A DNA stretch of 34,190 nucleotides from Planctomycetota bacterium (GTDB taxonomy: Bacteria > Planctomycetota > SZUA-567 > JAKLDR01): NCBI GenBank assembly GCA_022703445.1, contig JAKLDR010000043.1:1-34190 (forward strand), written 5' to 3'. Position numbers and translations under genes: made by a program. Shown in pieces: positions 7,828 to 15,506 of the stretch. Numbering within the stretch: the stretch's first letter is position 1; the number at the start of each line of letters is the position of its first letter. The notes beneath the pieces were generated by a model. It was given only the letters and a program-made list of their open reading frames with translations, was not told where the DNA came from and searched no databases.

Positions 7828-9284
7828 CGTTCGGCGGCAACGTCCTGGTGCTCGGACTGGGGGCGGTCTCCCGGTGCGCCATGCCGCTGCTGCTCAAACA
7901 CCTGGGCCTGCCCCCGGACCGCTTCACGGTCATCGATCCATCCGACGAGGAACCCGTGGCCCAGGCCGCCATCCAACTGATGTCCGCCGGGGTGCGCTTC
8001 GAGAAGGGTGGTCTGGTCCGCGACGGCATCGGGGCGCTGGAACGGCTGCTGCGGCCCGGTGACCTCTGCGTGGACCTTAGCGTCAACGTGGGCACCGCCG
8101 ACCTGGTCCGCTGGTGCCACGAGCGCGGAGTGCTCTTCGCCAACACCTCGGTGGAGACTTGGCCGGGTGAGATCGACCTTCCCGGCCGTCCGCCTACCGA
8201 GCGGGCCATCTACGCCGTGCACATGGCCCTGCGCCGGATGATCGCCGAGTGGTCGGACCGGCGCGGACCCACCGCGGTGATCGACCACGGGGCCAATCCC
8301 GGCCTGGTCTCGCACTTCACCAAGGTGGGGCTCGGGGACATCGCCGCCCGCTGGCTGGCCGAGCATCCGCCGGGAGAGCAGCGGGACCTGATCCAGGACG
8401 CGCTCGGCCGGCGCGCCTGGGCGCATCTGGCCATGCATCTGGGCGTACGGGTGATCCACATCAGCGAGCGGGACACCCAGGCGGTCGACACCCCCAGGAG
8501 GCCGCGGGAGCTGGCCAACACCTGGTCGGCCGAGTCGCTCTACACCGAGTGCTGCCATGCCCCGGTGGAGATGGGCTGGGGCACCCACGAGAAGCAGCTC
8601 CCGCCCAACGCCTTCACCTACCGGCGCGGGCCCCGCAACCAGATCTGCCTGGACGCGGCGGGCATCAGCACCCGGGTGCGCACCTGGGTGCCCTCGGGCG
8701 AAACCATCGGTTTCGTCGTCCCGCACAGCGAGGCCTTCACCATCTCCGAGCACCTCACCGTGCGCGAGGGCAACCGGCCGCTGTACCGCCCCACGGTGCA
8801 CTTCGCCTACCGGCCCTGCGACTCGGCGCTGGTCGGCCTCTTCGAGCTATACGAGCGCAACCAGCGCGTGCAGTTCCGGTCCCGGATCATCACCGACGAG
8901 ATCGTCACCGGCTGCGACGAACTGGGCGTGCTGCTCATGGGCCACGCCTACCGCTCCTGGTGGACCGGCTCGGTGCTGGACATCGAGAGCGCCCGGCAGC
9001 TCGTGCCCCACCAGAACGCCACCACCCTGCAGGTGGCCTGCTCGCTGGTCGCGGCGGCGGCCTGGGCCCTGCGCAATCCCCGCGCGGGCGTGTGCGTCCC
9101 GGACGAGCTGCCCCACGAGGAGATCCTGAACGACGCCAAGCCGTATCTGGGCAGGTTCATATCGCGGCAGACCGACTGGTCGCCCCTGGACCACTGGAGC
9201 CACAACCGCGGGGAGCCCGGCGCGGCCATCCCCTCGGAAGAGGACGCCTGGCAGTTCAGCACCTTCCTGGCCAGCGCGCAGTAG
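7824..9284 (+). CDS. hss: homospermidine synthase
   Basis: The 486-residue product matches bacterial homospermidine synthase in length and layout. This cytoplasmic NAD-dependent enzyme joins two putrescines, or putrescine and spermidine, into sym-homospermidine. Visible features are the N-terminal dinucleotide-binding loop (VLVLGLGAVSRCAMP, residues 7-21), the acidic end of strand two (TVIDPSDEE), DHGANPGLVSHF, the segment WGTHEKQLPPNA, and VPHSEAFTISEHLTV. The ATG at 7824 overlaps the antiporter stop by four bases; a much longer upstream extension in this frame is only the shadow of the antiporter. It is the last gene of the operon. Homospermidine is a polycation, so pairing it with cation transport fits an ionic or pH stress role, which is inference. 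Confidence 0.88.
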   Translation: MTFGGNVLVLGLGAVSRCAMPLLLKHLGLPPDRFTVIDPSDEEPVAQAAIQLMSAGVRFEKGGLVRDGIGALERLLRPGDLCVDLSVNVGTADLVRWCHERGVLFANTSVETWPGEIDLPGRPPTERAIYAVHMALRRMIAEWSDRRGPTAVIDHGANPGLVSHFTKVGLGDIAARWLAEHPPGEQRDLIQDALGRRAWAHLAMHLGVRVIHISERDTQAVDTPRRPRELANTWSAESLYTECCHAPVEMGWGTHEKQLPPNAFTYRRGPRNQICLDAAGISTRVRTWVPSGETIGFVVPHSEAFTISEHLTVREGNRPLYRPTVHFAYRPCDSALVGLFELYERNQRVQFRSRIITDEIVTGCDELGVLLMGHAYRSWWTGSVLDIESARQLVPHQNATTLQVACSLVAAAAWALRNPRAGVCVPDELPHEEILNDAKPYLGRFISRQTDWSPLDHWSHNRGEPGAAIPSEEDAWQFSTFLASAQ

Positions 9285-9375
9285 CAGTTGGTCCGTCCAA
9301 CCCCGGGCGGGCACGCCGGCGGAGATTGGTGCGGGCCCCGAGATGATCGAGTCGTGCGCGGGCCGGTCGTCCGGC

Positions 9376-10686
9376 TCACTTCGCCTGGCTCACCGTCGCC
9401 TCCAGCACCTTCTGGCGGCGCGTCTTGCGGATCAGGACCCGCAGGCCGTCCAACTCCAGGGCATCGCCGCCCTTCAGCCGGCGCGGCTCGCGCCGCTGCA
9501 GCCAGATGGAGAAGGAGGTCTCGGGGGCCTCTGGCGCTCCGAGCTCCGGCCGGGCGAGAGCCTCGCGCAGCTGGCCCAGGGTCACGCCTCCGCCCACCAC
9601 CCAGGAGGCGCCGGCCGGGGTCAGGTGGCGGGGCAGGCGGTCGAACTCGTCCTGGATGTCCCCCACGATCTCCTCGAGGATGTCCTCCAGCGTGATCATG
9701 CCCAGGACCCGGCCGCCGGGTTCCCGGACCACCGCCAGGTGCACGTGCTCCCGCATCATCTGGCTGAAGGCCTGACCGATGGTCGCCCCGGGCGACAGCG
9801 TGACCAGGGGCCGGAGTATCTGCCGGAGCGACGGGTCGGCCGGGTGGTTCTTGGCCAGGAAGACCAACTCCTTGACGTTGACGTAGCCGGTGATGCCGTC
9901 CGGGTCGCCCGGACGCTCGGTCACCGGGAAGCGGGTGTAGCCCTCCAGGTGCACGACCACGAAGTGCTCGGTCAGCTTCCCCTGGAGGTTGAGCATGACG
10001 ATGTCGCCGGCCGGCACCAGTATGTCGGTCACCAACTGGCGGGTCAGGGCGCTGGCGCCCAGGATGATCCGCTCCTCCTGCGCATCGATGATCTGGCTGG
10101 TGCGCAGCGCCCGGGCCTGGGCGCGCAGCTCGGCCAGCCCCATGTCGTAGGGGGCGTGCGCTCCGGCGGCCCCCCGGCGCTCGAAGATCCCCACCAGCAG
10201 CTTGGTGGCCTTCTCGAAGAAGAACACCGCGGGGTAGACCGTCCAGGCAAAGACCCGCATCGGCCGGCCGAGGGCCAGGCAGACCGCCTCGCTGTTCCGG
10301 ATGGCCAGCGTCTTGGGCACCAATTCGCCGACGATGATCAGGGTGATGGACAGGGGCAGCACCACCAGGGCGACCGCCAGCAGATCGGCGGAGCGCGGAC
10401 CGATGTCCAGCCAGGCTTCCAGCCGTGGGGCTATGGACTCCTCCGCCCCGGCTCCGCCGGCGGCGGCGGCGAAGGCCCCGGCCAGGGTGATGCCGATCTG
10501 GACCACGGCCAGGCTGGCCTCCATGCGCCCCTTCATGGCCAGTGCCGCCGGAGCCCCCGCCCGGCCCTGTTCGGCGAGGAGCCTGAGCCGCCCCAGGCTG
10601 ACCGAGGCCAGGGCCAGCTCGTAGGCCGCAAAGACGGCGTTGACCGCCAGCATGGCGGCGATGATCAGGAACTCGTGCCAGCCCAT
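9376..10686 (-). CDS. CorC/HlyC-type membrane protein with CNNM, CBS and transporter-associated domains
   Basis: The 436-residue protein has the standard order of this family: a DUF21/CNNM membrane domain with four hydrophobic segments (about residues 1-180, including the small-residue-rich AGAFAAAAGGAGAEES), two CBS domains (about 205-330; MITLEDILEEIVGDI closes the second), and a C-terminal CorC_HlyC domain with the WVVGGGVTLGQL stretch. Relatives such as MgtA-independent Mg2+ exporters CorC and CNNM proteins move Mg2+ or Co2+, with Mg-ATP sensing by the CBS pair; the old hemolysin name is historical. Its ATG overlaps the stop of the small MetS-like gene in the sequence TGATG, so it is translationally coupled to the symporter genes. 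That pairing with an NSS symporter is unusual. Confidence 0.85.
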   Translation of the reverse strand: MGWHEFLIIAAMLAVNAVFAAYELALASVSLGRLRLLAEQGRAGAPAALAMKGRMEASLAVVQIGITLAGAFAAAAGGAGAEESIAPRLEAWLDIGPRSADLLAVALVVLPLSITLIIVGELVPKTLAIRNSEAVCLALGRPMRVFAWTVYPAVFFFEKATKLLVGIFERRGAAGAHAPYDMGLAELRAQARALRTSQIIDAQEERIILGASALTRQLVTDILVPAGDIVMLNLQGKLTEHFVVVHLEGYTRFPVTERPGDPDGITGYVNVKELVFLAKNHPADPSLRQILRPLVTLSPGATIGQAFSQMMREHVHLAVVREPGGRVLGMITLEDILEEIVGDIQDEFDRLPRHLTPAGASWVVGGGVTLGQLREALARPELGAPEAPETSFSIWLQRREPRRLKGGDALELDGLRVLIRKTRRQKVLEATVSQAK

Positions 10687-10829
10687 CAGCGGTCGGACGG
10701 TCCGCGGCCTGCGGACTGATCCCGGTGCTCAAGGCCGCGGGCGCGGAAGGTGCGCCAGAGGGTGTAGGCCAGCAGACCGACGATGACCAGCCAGGTGCCG
10801 GTCATCAGAATCCAGGCGGCGGCGCTCAT
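10686..10829 (-). CDS. MetS-like small subunit of an NSS transporter
   Basis: This 47-residue protein has one hydrophobic helix (about residues 6-24, WILMTGTWLVIVGLLAYTLW) followed by a basic, polar tail. It sits directly after the NSS symporter, overlapping its stop in ATGA, and before the CorC-like gene, overlapping in TGATG. Small single-helix proteins in this position are known from MetP-MetS, where the small partner supports activity of the NSS transporter; assignment here rests on length, topology and position rather than on strong sequence identity. Confidence 0.7.
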   Translation of the reverse strand: MSAAAWILMTGTWLVIVGLLAYTLWRTFRARGLEHRDQSAGRGPSDR

Positions 10830-12418
10830 GGCCGGTCCTCCCCGTTGCCGACCGGCGTTCCCGGGCCGGCTTCCTCCCCGCGGGCCGCGCGCCGGCGCCA
10901 GGCCAGCCAGACCAGCAGGCAGAGCCCGGCGAAGAGGACCACCAGCCCCAGGCGCGTGCCGACGATGTAGGGCCTGAGCTCGGCGTCCGCCGGCCCAAGA
11001 TGGCTCATGGTCATCACCCCCAGACCCTTCTGCCAGAGCCAGGAGCCCAGGATGGCCAGCAGGAAGGCCGGGGTCACCCATTTGATGATGAAGCGGTAGA
11101 TGCGCGGGATGCGCATGTCCGCCCCGCAGTGCATCTCGTCCCAGGCCTTGTCCATTCCGAAGACCCAGGCGAAGAGGATGGCCTCGACCGTGGCGAAGAC
11201 CACCAGGCAGAAGGTGCCGCCCCAGAAGTCCAGTTCGTCGATCACCGCCGGCAGGAATATGCAGGCGTGAATCAGCAGGAAAGAGACCCCGCCGAAGACC
11301 AGAACCGCCCCGCGCCTGGTCAGCCGGAACTCGTCCTGCAGGAAGGCCACCGCCGGCTGGGCCAGCGAGATTGAGGAGGTGATCCCCGCCAGGAAGAGCA
11401 GCCCGAACCAGCAGAACCCGAAGACGTCCGCGCCGGCCATCTTCTGCATGGCCAGGGGCATGGCCACGAAGCCCAGCCCGAAGGTGTTGCCGGCCATCTT
11501 GGCGGTCACCGCCGAGCCCAGGAAGATCACCGCCGCGGGAATCACGATGCTCCCGCCCAGGATCACCTCGGCGAACTCGTTGGTGGCCGAGGCGGTCAGG
11601 CCGGAGAGGACCACGTCGTCGGTCTTCCGGAGGTAGCTGGCGTAGGTCAGGATCACCCCGATGCCCACGCTCAGAGTGAAGAATATCTGCCCGGCGGCGG
11701 CCAGCCACACGCCGGGATCGGCCAGCGCGCCCCACTGCGGGTTCCAGAGAAAGCCCAGCCCGTTGAGCACGTTCTGGTCGGGCTTGCCCGGATCCGGCGT
11801 GCCCAGGGTCAGCACTCGGACGGCCAGCACGATGGCCAGCAGGAAAAGGAGGGGCATGGCGTACATGCAGACCCGCTCGATGCCCCGGTTGACGCCCAGC
11901 AGCACCACGCCGACGTTGGCGGCGAAGGTCAGCAGGAAGAACACGTAGAACGGGCCGAAGGCCAGGAAGGGCGGCTTTTTCCCCATCGTCAGGTAGTTGT
12001 CGAGGAATCCGCCCATGGCCGCGGCGTCGGTGCAACCGCTGTACGCGCCGGTCGCCGCGAACCAACTGTAGCCCGCCAGCCAGGACTCGATGTACGTGTA
12101 GTAGATGAAGATCACCGTGGGCCCGAAGATGCCGATGACCCCGAAGTACTTCATGAAGCGCGCCTTCCTGGCCATGGTGTGGAAGGCGCCCGGCGCGGTG
12201 GAGTGCCCGAACCCGCCGCCGTAGCGGCCGATGGTCCACTCCACCCACATCAGCGGTATGCCCAGCAGGACCAGGGCCACCAGGTACGGAATGATGAAGG
12301 CGCCGCCGCCGTGCTGGGCCACCTGCCCCGGAAAGCGCAGGAAGTTGCCCAGCCCCACGGCGCTGCCCGCCACGGCCATGATGATACCGAGCTTCGAGCC
12401 CCACTTCTCCCTGGCCAT
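10826..12418 (-). CDS. sodium-dependent NSS (SNF) family symporter
   Basis: The 530-residue membrane protein belongs to the neurotransmitter:sodium symporter family (LeuT fold), which uses the Na+ gradient to import amino acids or related solutes. The diagnostic first helix is visible at residues 3-25 (WGSKLGIIMAVAGSAVGLGN, followed by FLRFP), with the unwound AVGLGN segment that helps form the sodium and substrate sites. About twelve hydrophobic segments follow, with a Cys/Thr-containing extracellular loop after helix three. ATG 12418 is preceded by GGAGGG about 8 bases upstream. A TTG 27 codons further upstream is the -35 box of the promoter, not a start. The presence of a MetS-like subunit suggests a methionine or other amino acid substrate, but the substrate is not settled. 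Confidence 0.9.
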   Translation of the reverse strand: MAREKWGSKLGIIMAVAGSAVGLGNFLRFPGQVAQHGGGAFIIPYLVALVLLGIPLMWVEWTIGRYGGGFGHSTAPGAFHTMARKARFMKYFGVIGIFGPTVIFIYYTYIESWLAGYSWFAATGAYSGCTDAAAMGGFLDNYLTMGKKPPFLAFGPFYVFFLLTFAANVGVVLLGVNRGIERVCMYAMPLLFLLAIVLAVRVLTLGTPDPGKPDQNVLNGLGFLWNPQWGALADPGVWLAAAGQIFFTLSVGIGVILTYASYLRKTDDVVLSGLTASATNEFAEVILGGSIVIPAAVIFLGSAVTAKMAGNTFGLGFVAMPLAMQKMAGADVFGFCWFGLLFLAGITSSISLAQPAVAFLQDEFRLTRRGAVLVFGGVSFLLIHACIFLPAVIDELDFWGGTFCLVVFATVEAILFAWVFGMDKAWDEMHCGADMRIPRIYRFIIKWVTPAFLLAILGSWLWQKGLGVMTMSHLGPADAELRPYIVGTRLGLVVLFAGLCLLVWLAWRRRAARGEEAGPGTPVGNGEDRP

Positions 12419-12470
12419 GCAGGATACCCTCCGCCGGAGCGGGGCCCCGTCCCCGCCGAACGCGGGGGAT

Positions 12471-12499
12471 AATCTATTCCGGGCCCCGAGTGCTGTCAA
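12471..12499 (-). promoter_or_regulatory. sigma-70-like promoter for the NSS symporter operon
   Basis: Read on the minus strand, a perfect TTGACA (12499-12494) is followed after 17 bp by TAGATT (12476-12471). Transcription would begin near 12464, giving a leader of about 45 bases. It lies back to back with the phosphofructokinase promoter, only 13 bp away. Confidence 0.65.
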
Positions 12500-12512
12500 A
12501 CGCGCCCACTAC

Positions 12513-12541
12513 TTGACGCTCCCCCGGCCCGAGACTATCCT
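12513..12541 (+). promoter_or_regulatory. sigma-70-like promoter for phosphofructokinase
   Basis: TTGACG (12513-12518) and TATCCT (12536-12541) are spaced by 17 bp. The predicted start of transcription, near 12548, leaves about 27 bases before the ATG, including the GGAGGG ribosome site at 12561-12566. Confidence 0.6.
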
Positions 12542-12574
12542 GTGTCCCGTTCGGACGATTGGAGGGAGAAACTC

Positions 12575-13669
12575 ATGGCCAAGAAGACCAAGCGCATCGG
12601 CATCCTCACCGCGGGCGGAGACTGCCCGGGACTCAACGCGGTCATCCGCGCGGTCGCCAAGACCGCCATGCACGACCATGGCTACGAGGCCATAGGCTTC
12701 CAGGACGGCTACTACGGCCTGACCGTGGACAAGTGGGTGCGCCTGGGCCGGGACGACGTCTCCGGGATACTGACCCGCGGCGGCACGATCCTGGGCAGCT
12801 CCAACTCGCACGACCCGTTCCGCTGGGCCTGCGAGAAGGGCGGCAAGATCGTCTACCGCGACTTCTCGGGGAAGGCCCTGGCCGCCTATCGCCGGCACGG
12901 GCTGGACGCGCTGGTGATCGTCGGCGGCGACGGGACCATGACCGTGGCCGGCAAGCTCATGAACCTGGGCATGAACATCGTGGGCGTGCCCAAGACCATC
13001 GACAACGACCTGGAAGGCACCGACCGGACCTTCGGCTTCGACACCGCGGTGACCACCGCGACCGAGGCCATCGACAAGCTCCACGACACCGCCTCGAGCC
13101 ACCACCGGGCCATGATCGTCGAGGTCATGGGCCGCTACGCCGGGTGGCTGGCGCTGACCTCCGGGGTGGCCGGCGGCGGCGACGTGATCCTCATCCCGGA
13201 GATACCCTACCGCATCGAGAGCGTCTGCGAGTGCCTCAAGGGCCGCTCCAAGCGCGGCAAGCGCTTCAGCATCGTGGTGGTGGCCGAGGGCGCCAAGGCG
13301 CTGGGCGGCGAGATGGTGGTGGCCAAGCACGACGCGAAGGTCCCCGACCCGGTGAGGCTCGGCGGCATCGGCAACCACCTGGCCGCCGAGATCGAGAAGC
13401 GCACCCGGCTGTCCACCCGCGTGACCGTCCTGGGGCACCTGCAGCGCGGCGGCACGCCCACGGCCTTCGACCGGGCGCTGTGCACCCGCTTCGGCTGCAA
13501 GGCCATGCACCTGGTGGCCGAGGGCGCCTACGGCCAGATCGCCGCGCTGCGCGGCGACGAGGTGATCAGCGTGCCCATCAAGGAGATCGCCGGCAGGGTC
13601 CGCACCGTGCCGCTGGACCACGGCCTCTTGGCCGCGGCGCGGTCGGTGGGGACGTGCCTGGGGGACTAG
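12575..13669 (+). CDS. 6-phosphofructokinase (G/K-type active site)
   Basis: The 364-residue product phosphorylates fructose 6-phosphate in glycolysis. Visible motifs are the phosphoryl-donor loop GGDCPGLNAVIR near the N-terminus, GGDGTM at 117-122, the catalytic PKTIDND at 139-145, MGRYAGW and GGTPTAFDRAL. Two donor-deciding positions can be read: Gly120 (E. coli Gly104, Gly in ATP enzymes and Asp in pyrophosphate enzymes) and Lys140 (E. coli Gly124, Gly in classical ATP enzymes and Lys in pyrophosphate enzymes). The mixed Gly/Lys state is known from a separate PFK group usually thought to use ATP. The ATG is set by GGAGGG 9 bases upstream; a possible GTG 11 codons upstream falls over the -10 region and is rejected. 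A palindromic spacer separates it from xseA. Confidence 0.9.
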   Translation: MAKKTKRIGILTAGGDCPGLNAVIRAVAKTAMHDHGYEAIGFQDGYYGLTVDKWVRLGRDDVSGILTRGGTILGSSNSHDPFRWACEKGGKIVYRDFSGKALAAYRRHGLDALVIVGGDGTMTVAGKLMNLGMNIVGVPKTIDNDLEGTDRTFGFDTAVTTATEAIDKLHDTASSHHRAMIVEVMGRYAGWLALTSGVAGGGDVILIPEIPYRIESVCECLKGRSKRGKRFSIVVVAEGAKALGGEMVVAKHDAKVPDPVRLGGIGNHLAAEIEKRTRLSTRVTVLGHLQRGGTPTAFDRALCTRFGCKAMHLVAEGAYGQIAALRGDEVISVPIKEIAGRVRTVPLDHGLLAAARSVGTCLGD

Positions 13670-13680
13670 CACCGGGGCTT

Positions 13681-13713
13681 CCAACCACAGAGGACACAGA
13701 GTACACGGAGGAC
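13681..13713 (+). repeat. dispersed ACCACAGAGGACACAGAG-type repeat, copy 1
   Basis: A purine-rich segment with near-tandem GAGGACAC units begins 11 bp after the phosphofructokinase stop. Its first 17 bases (13681-13697) are identical to 16718-16734, which also sits just after a stop codon in the same orientation. It is non-coding and not a terminator. Confidence 0.7.
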
Positions 13714-13722
13714 GGCACGGGG

Positions 13723-13799
13723 CCGGCTTTCGGCCTTCGGCTTTGGGCTTTCGGCACAACAGCGGCTCCGAAAGCCGAACGCCGAAAGCCGAAGGCCGG
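13723..13799. repeat. large imperfect palindrome of TCGGCTTTCGG units
   Basis: Two 32-base arms (13723-13754 and 13768-13799) match as an inverted repeat at 28 of 32 positions, separated by a 13-base loop. Each arm is itself built of near-repeats of a CGGCTTTCGG unit. It fills the space between the phosphofructokinase gene and the xseA promoter. No T-run follows on either strand, so it is more likely a dispersed intergenic palindrome than an intrinsic terminator. Confidence 0.75.
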
Positions 13800-13812
13800 G
13801 CTGTCGTTTCCC

Positions 13813-13841
13813 TTGGCGCCCGCCCATCCCCGCGCTAGAAT
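13813..13841 (+). promoter_or_regulatory. promoter predicting a leaderless xseA transcript
   Basis: TTGGCG (13813-13818) and TAGAAT (13836-13841) are spaced by 17 bp. The -10 box ends only 6 bases before the xseA ATG at 13848, so the expected transcription start falls on or beside the first base of the start codon. No properly spaced ribosome site is present. Confidence 0.6.
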
Positions 13842-13847
13842 GAGGCC

Positions 13848-15071
13848 ATGTCCGCTCTCGACGGTCGCAAGATCTACACGCCCAGCCGGCTCCTCGCCGA
13901 GGCGCGCATGGTGCTCGAGGAGAACTTCGGCTCGCTTTGGCTGGAGGGCGAGGTCTCCAACCTCCGCCACCCGCCGAGCGGGCACATCTACTTCTCCCTG
14001 AAGGACGCCGGCGCGGCGCTCGGCGGCGTGGTCTTCGGCGGCGAGCGCCGGGTGCGCGCGGCGAGCTGCCTGGCCGAGGGCGTCAAGGTCCTGGTCTACG
14101 GCCGCTTCTCGGCCTACGAGCGCTCCGGGCAGTGCCAGATCGTGGTCGAGCGGATCGAGCCGCTGGGGCTGGGCGCGCTCCAGCAGGCCTTCGACGAGCT
14201 CAAGAAGCGCCTGGAGGCCGAGGGCCTCTTCGCGCAGGAGCGCAAGCGGCCCATCCCGCGGATGCCCTTCACCGTGGGGCTCGTGACCAGTCCCACCGGC
14301 GCGGCGGTCCGCGACCTCCTGAACGTGCTCACCCGGCGCTTCCCGAAGATCGGCATCGTGGTCGCCCCCTGCCGGGTGCAGGGCGAGGGCGCGGCCGCCG
14401 AGATCGCCGCGGCCATCGAGCTCCAGAACCGCGCGGGGCTCGCCGAGGTGCTGATCGTCGGCCGCGGCGGCGGCTCGGTCGAGGACCTCTGGGCCTTCAA
14501 CGAGGAGCCGGTGGTCCGGGCCCTGGCCGAGAGCCGCATCCCCACGGTGAGCGCCGTGGGCCACGAGGTCGACTACACCCTGGCCGACTACGCCGCCGAC
14601 CTGCGCGCGCCGACGCCGTCGGCCGCCGCCGAGCTCTGCGTGCGCACCGAAGCGGAGATCCTCGAGGAGCTCGAGGGGGCCTCGCTGCGGCTCCGGCACG
14701 GCCTGGCCCGCTCGGCGGAGCTGGCCCGGGCGCGGCTCGGCGAGCTGGCCGCCAGCGAGAGCTTCGCCCGGCCGGAGAGCCTGGTCGAGCGCCGGCGGCA
14801 GGCGGTCGACGAGCTCGGCCTGCGCCTCGGCGCGGCGGCCTCGGCTTCGGCGGCCGTCGCCCGGGAGCGGCTGGCCGCGGCCGGGGCGCACCTCAGCAGC
14901 CTCAGTCCGCTCGCGGTGCTCTCGCGCGGCTACTCCGTCACCTTCGACGAATCAGGCAAGACCGTCGCCGACGCGAGGAAGGTCGGCAAGGGCTCGAGGA
15001 TAAGAACCGTTCTGGCCCGCGGCGCAATTGTCTCGCGGGTCGAGGAGAAGAGCGATGGCGAAGAGCGATAG
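13848..15071 (+). CDS. xseA: exodeoxyribonuclease VII large subunit
   Basis: The 407-residue product is the catalytic large subunit of exonuclease VII, which degrades single-stranded DNA in the cytoplasm and takes part in repair. It has the N-terminal OB-fold (LWLEGEVSNLRHPPSGHIYFSLKD, about 23-46 with 20 of them contiguous hallmarks), then the Exonuc_VII_L domain with GLVTSPTGAAVRDLLNVL, the glycine-rich IVGRGGGSVEDLWAFNEE and TVSAVGHEVDYTLADYAAD catalytic segments, a helical coiled region and a closing SPLAVLSRGYS motif. Length is slightly under the E. coli form (456). The start follows a -10 box so closely that the mRNA is probably leaderless. Its last 17 bases overlap xseB, so the two subunits are co-translated. 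Confidence 0.95.
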   Translation: MSALDGRKIYTPSRLLAEARMVLEENFGSLWLEGEVSNLRHPPSGHIYFSLKDAGAALGGVVFGGERRVRAASCLAEGVKVLVYGRFSAYERSGQCQIVVERIEPLGLGALQQAFDELKKRLEAEGLFAQERKRPIPRMPFTVGLVTSPTGAAVRDLLNVLTRRFPKIGIVVAPCRVQGEGAAAEIAAAIELQNRAGLAEVLIVGRGGGSVEDLWAFNEEPVVRALAESRIPTVSAVGHEVDYTLADYAADLRAPTPSAAAELCVRTEAEILEELEGASLRLRHGLARSAELARARLGELAASESFARPESLVERRRQAVDELGLRLGAAASASAAVARERLAAAGAHLSSLSPLAVLSRGYSVTFDESGKTVADARKVGKGSRIRTVLARGAIVSRVEEKSDGEER

Positions 15072-15414
15072 CGGCGGCCAGGTCAGTTTCGAGAAGGAGC
15101 TTGCTCGGCTCGAGGAGATCGTGGCCAAGCTCGAGGCCGGCTCGCTCGGCCTCGACGAGTCCATCGCCCTCTACGAGGAGGGCGCGCGCTGCCTGAAGGC
15201 CTGCCAGGGGCGCCTGGGCCAGGCCGAGGCCCGGATCAAGATGCTGGTCGAGGGCGCATCCGGGCCGGAGCAGCGCGACTTCTACGTTGCCGAGGGCGAG
15301 GAGAAGCCCAAGGCCGCCCCGGCCGAATCCGACGACGGCGAGGCCGGGGGCGACGAGGCCGCGGCCAAGCCCCGCCGGCGCACGAAGGAGCCGAAGGGGA
15401 GGGGGTTGTTCTAA
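15055..15414 (+). CDS. xseB: exodeoxyribonuclease VII small subunit with acidic/basic tail
   Basis: The 119-residue product has the XseB helical hairpin at residues 10-75 (FEKELARLEEIVAKLEAGSL, then a second helix with SIALYEEGARCLKACQ), which binds along the coiled coil of the large subunit. E. coli XseB has about 80 residues; here a low-complexity tail of about 40, first acidic and Ala-rich then basic and ending KGRGLF, is added. The ATG at 15055 is preceded by GAGGAGAAG; an in-frame ATG or GTG upstream inside xseA is not needed. It overlaps xseA by 17 bases. Confidence 0.92.
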   Translation: MAKSDSGGQVSFEKELARLEEIVAKLEAGSLGLDESIALYEEGARCLKACQGRLGQAEARIKMLVEGASGPEQRDFYVAEGEEKPKAAPAESDDGEAGGDEAAAKPRRRTKEPKGRGLF

Positions 15415-15425
15415 CGGCGGTTGTG

Positions 15426-15490
15426 GGTTGCTGGTTGCTGGTTGTGGGTTGGAGCCCGTTCCAGCAATCCGCAACCAGCAACCAGCAACC
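15426..15490. repeat. palindrome of GGTTGCT tandem units
   Basis: A 19-base arm made of a GGTTGCT unit in near-tandem (15426-15444) is exactly complementary to 15472-15490. The 27-base centre can pair further (TTGG with CCAG-like stretches). It lies between xseB and the URO-D-like gene, ending 5 bases before the ribosome site CAGGAG, so it may influence transcription or translation; no T-run follows. Confidence 0.75.
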
Positions 15491-15506
15491 AGTTCAGGAG
15501 TTTGTC

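Noticed and set aside
9285..9375. A bidirectional terminator between the convergent hss and CorC-like genes
   Set aside because: Only a 4-bp TTGG/CCAA stem is present and there is no T-run.
12419..12499. TTG start 27 codons upstream for the NSS symporter
   Set aside because: It coincides with the TTGACA box of the symporter promoter.
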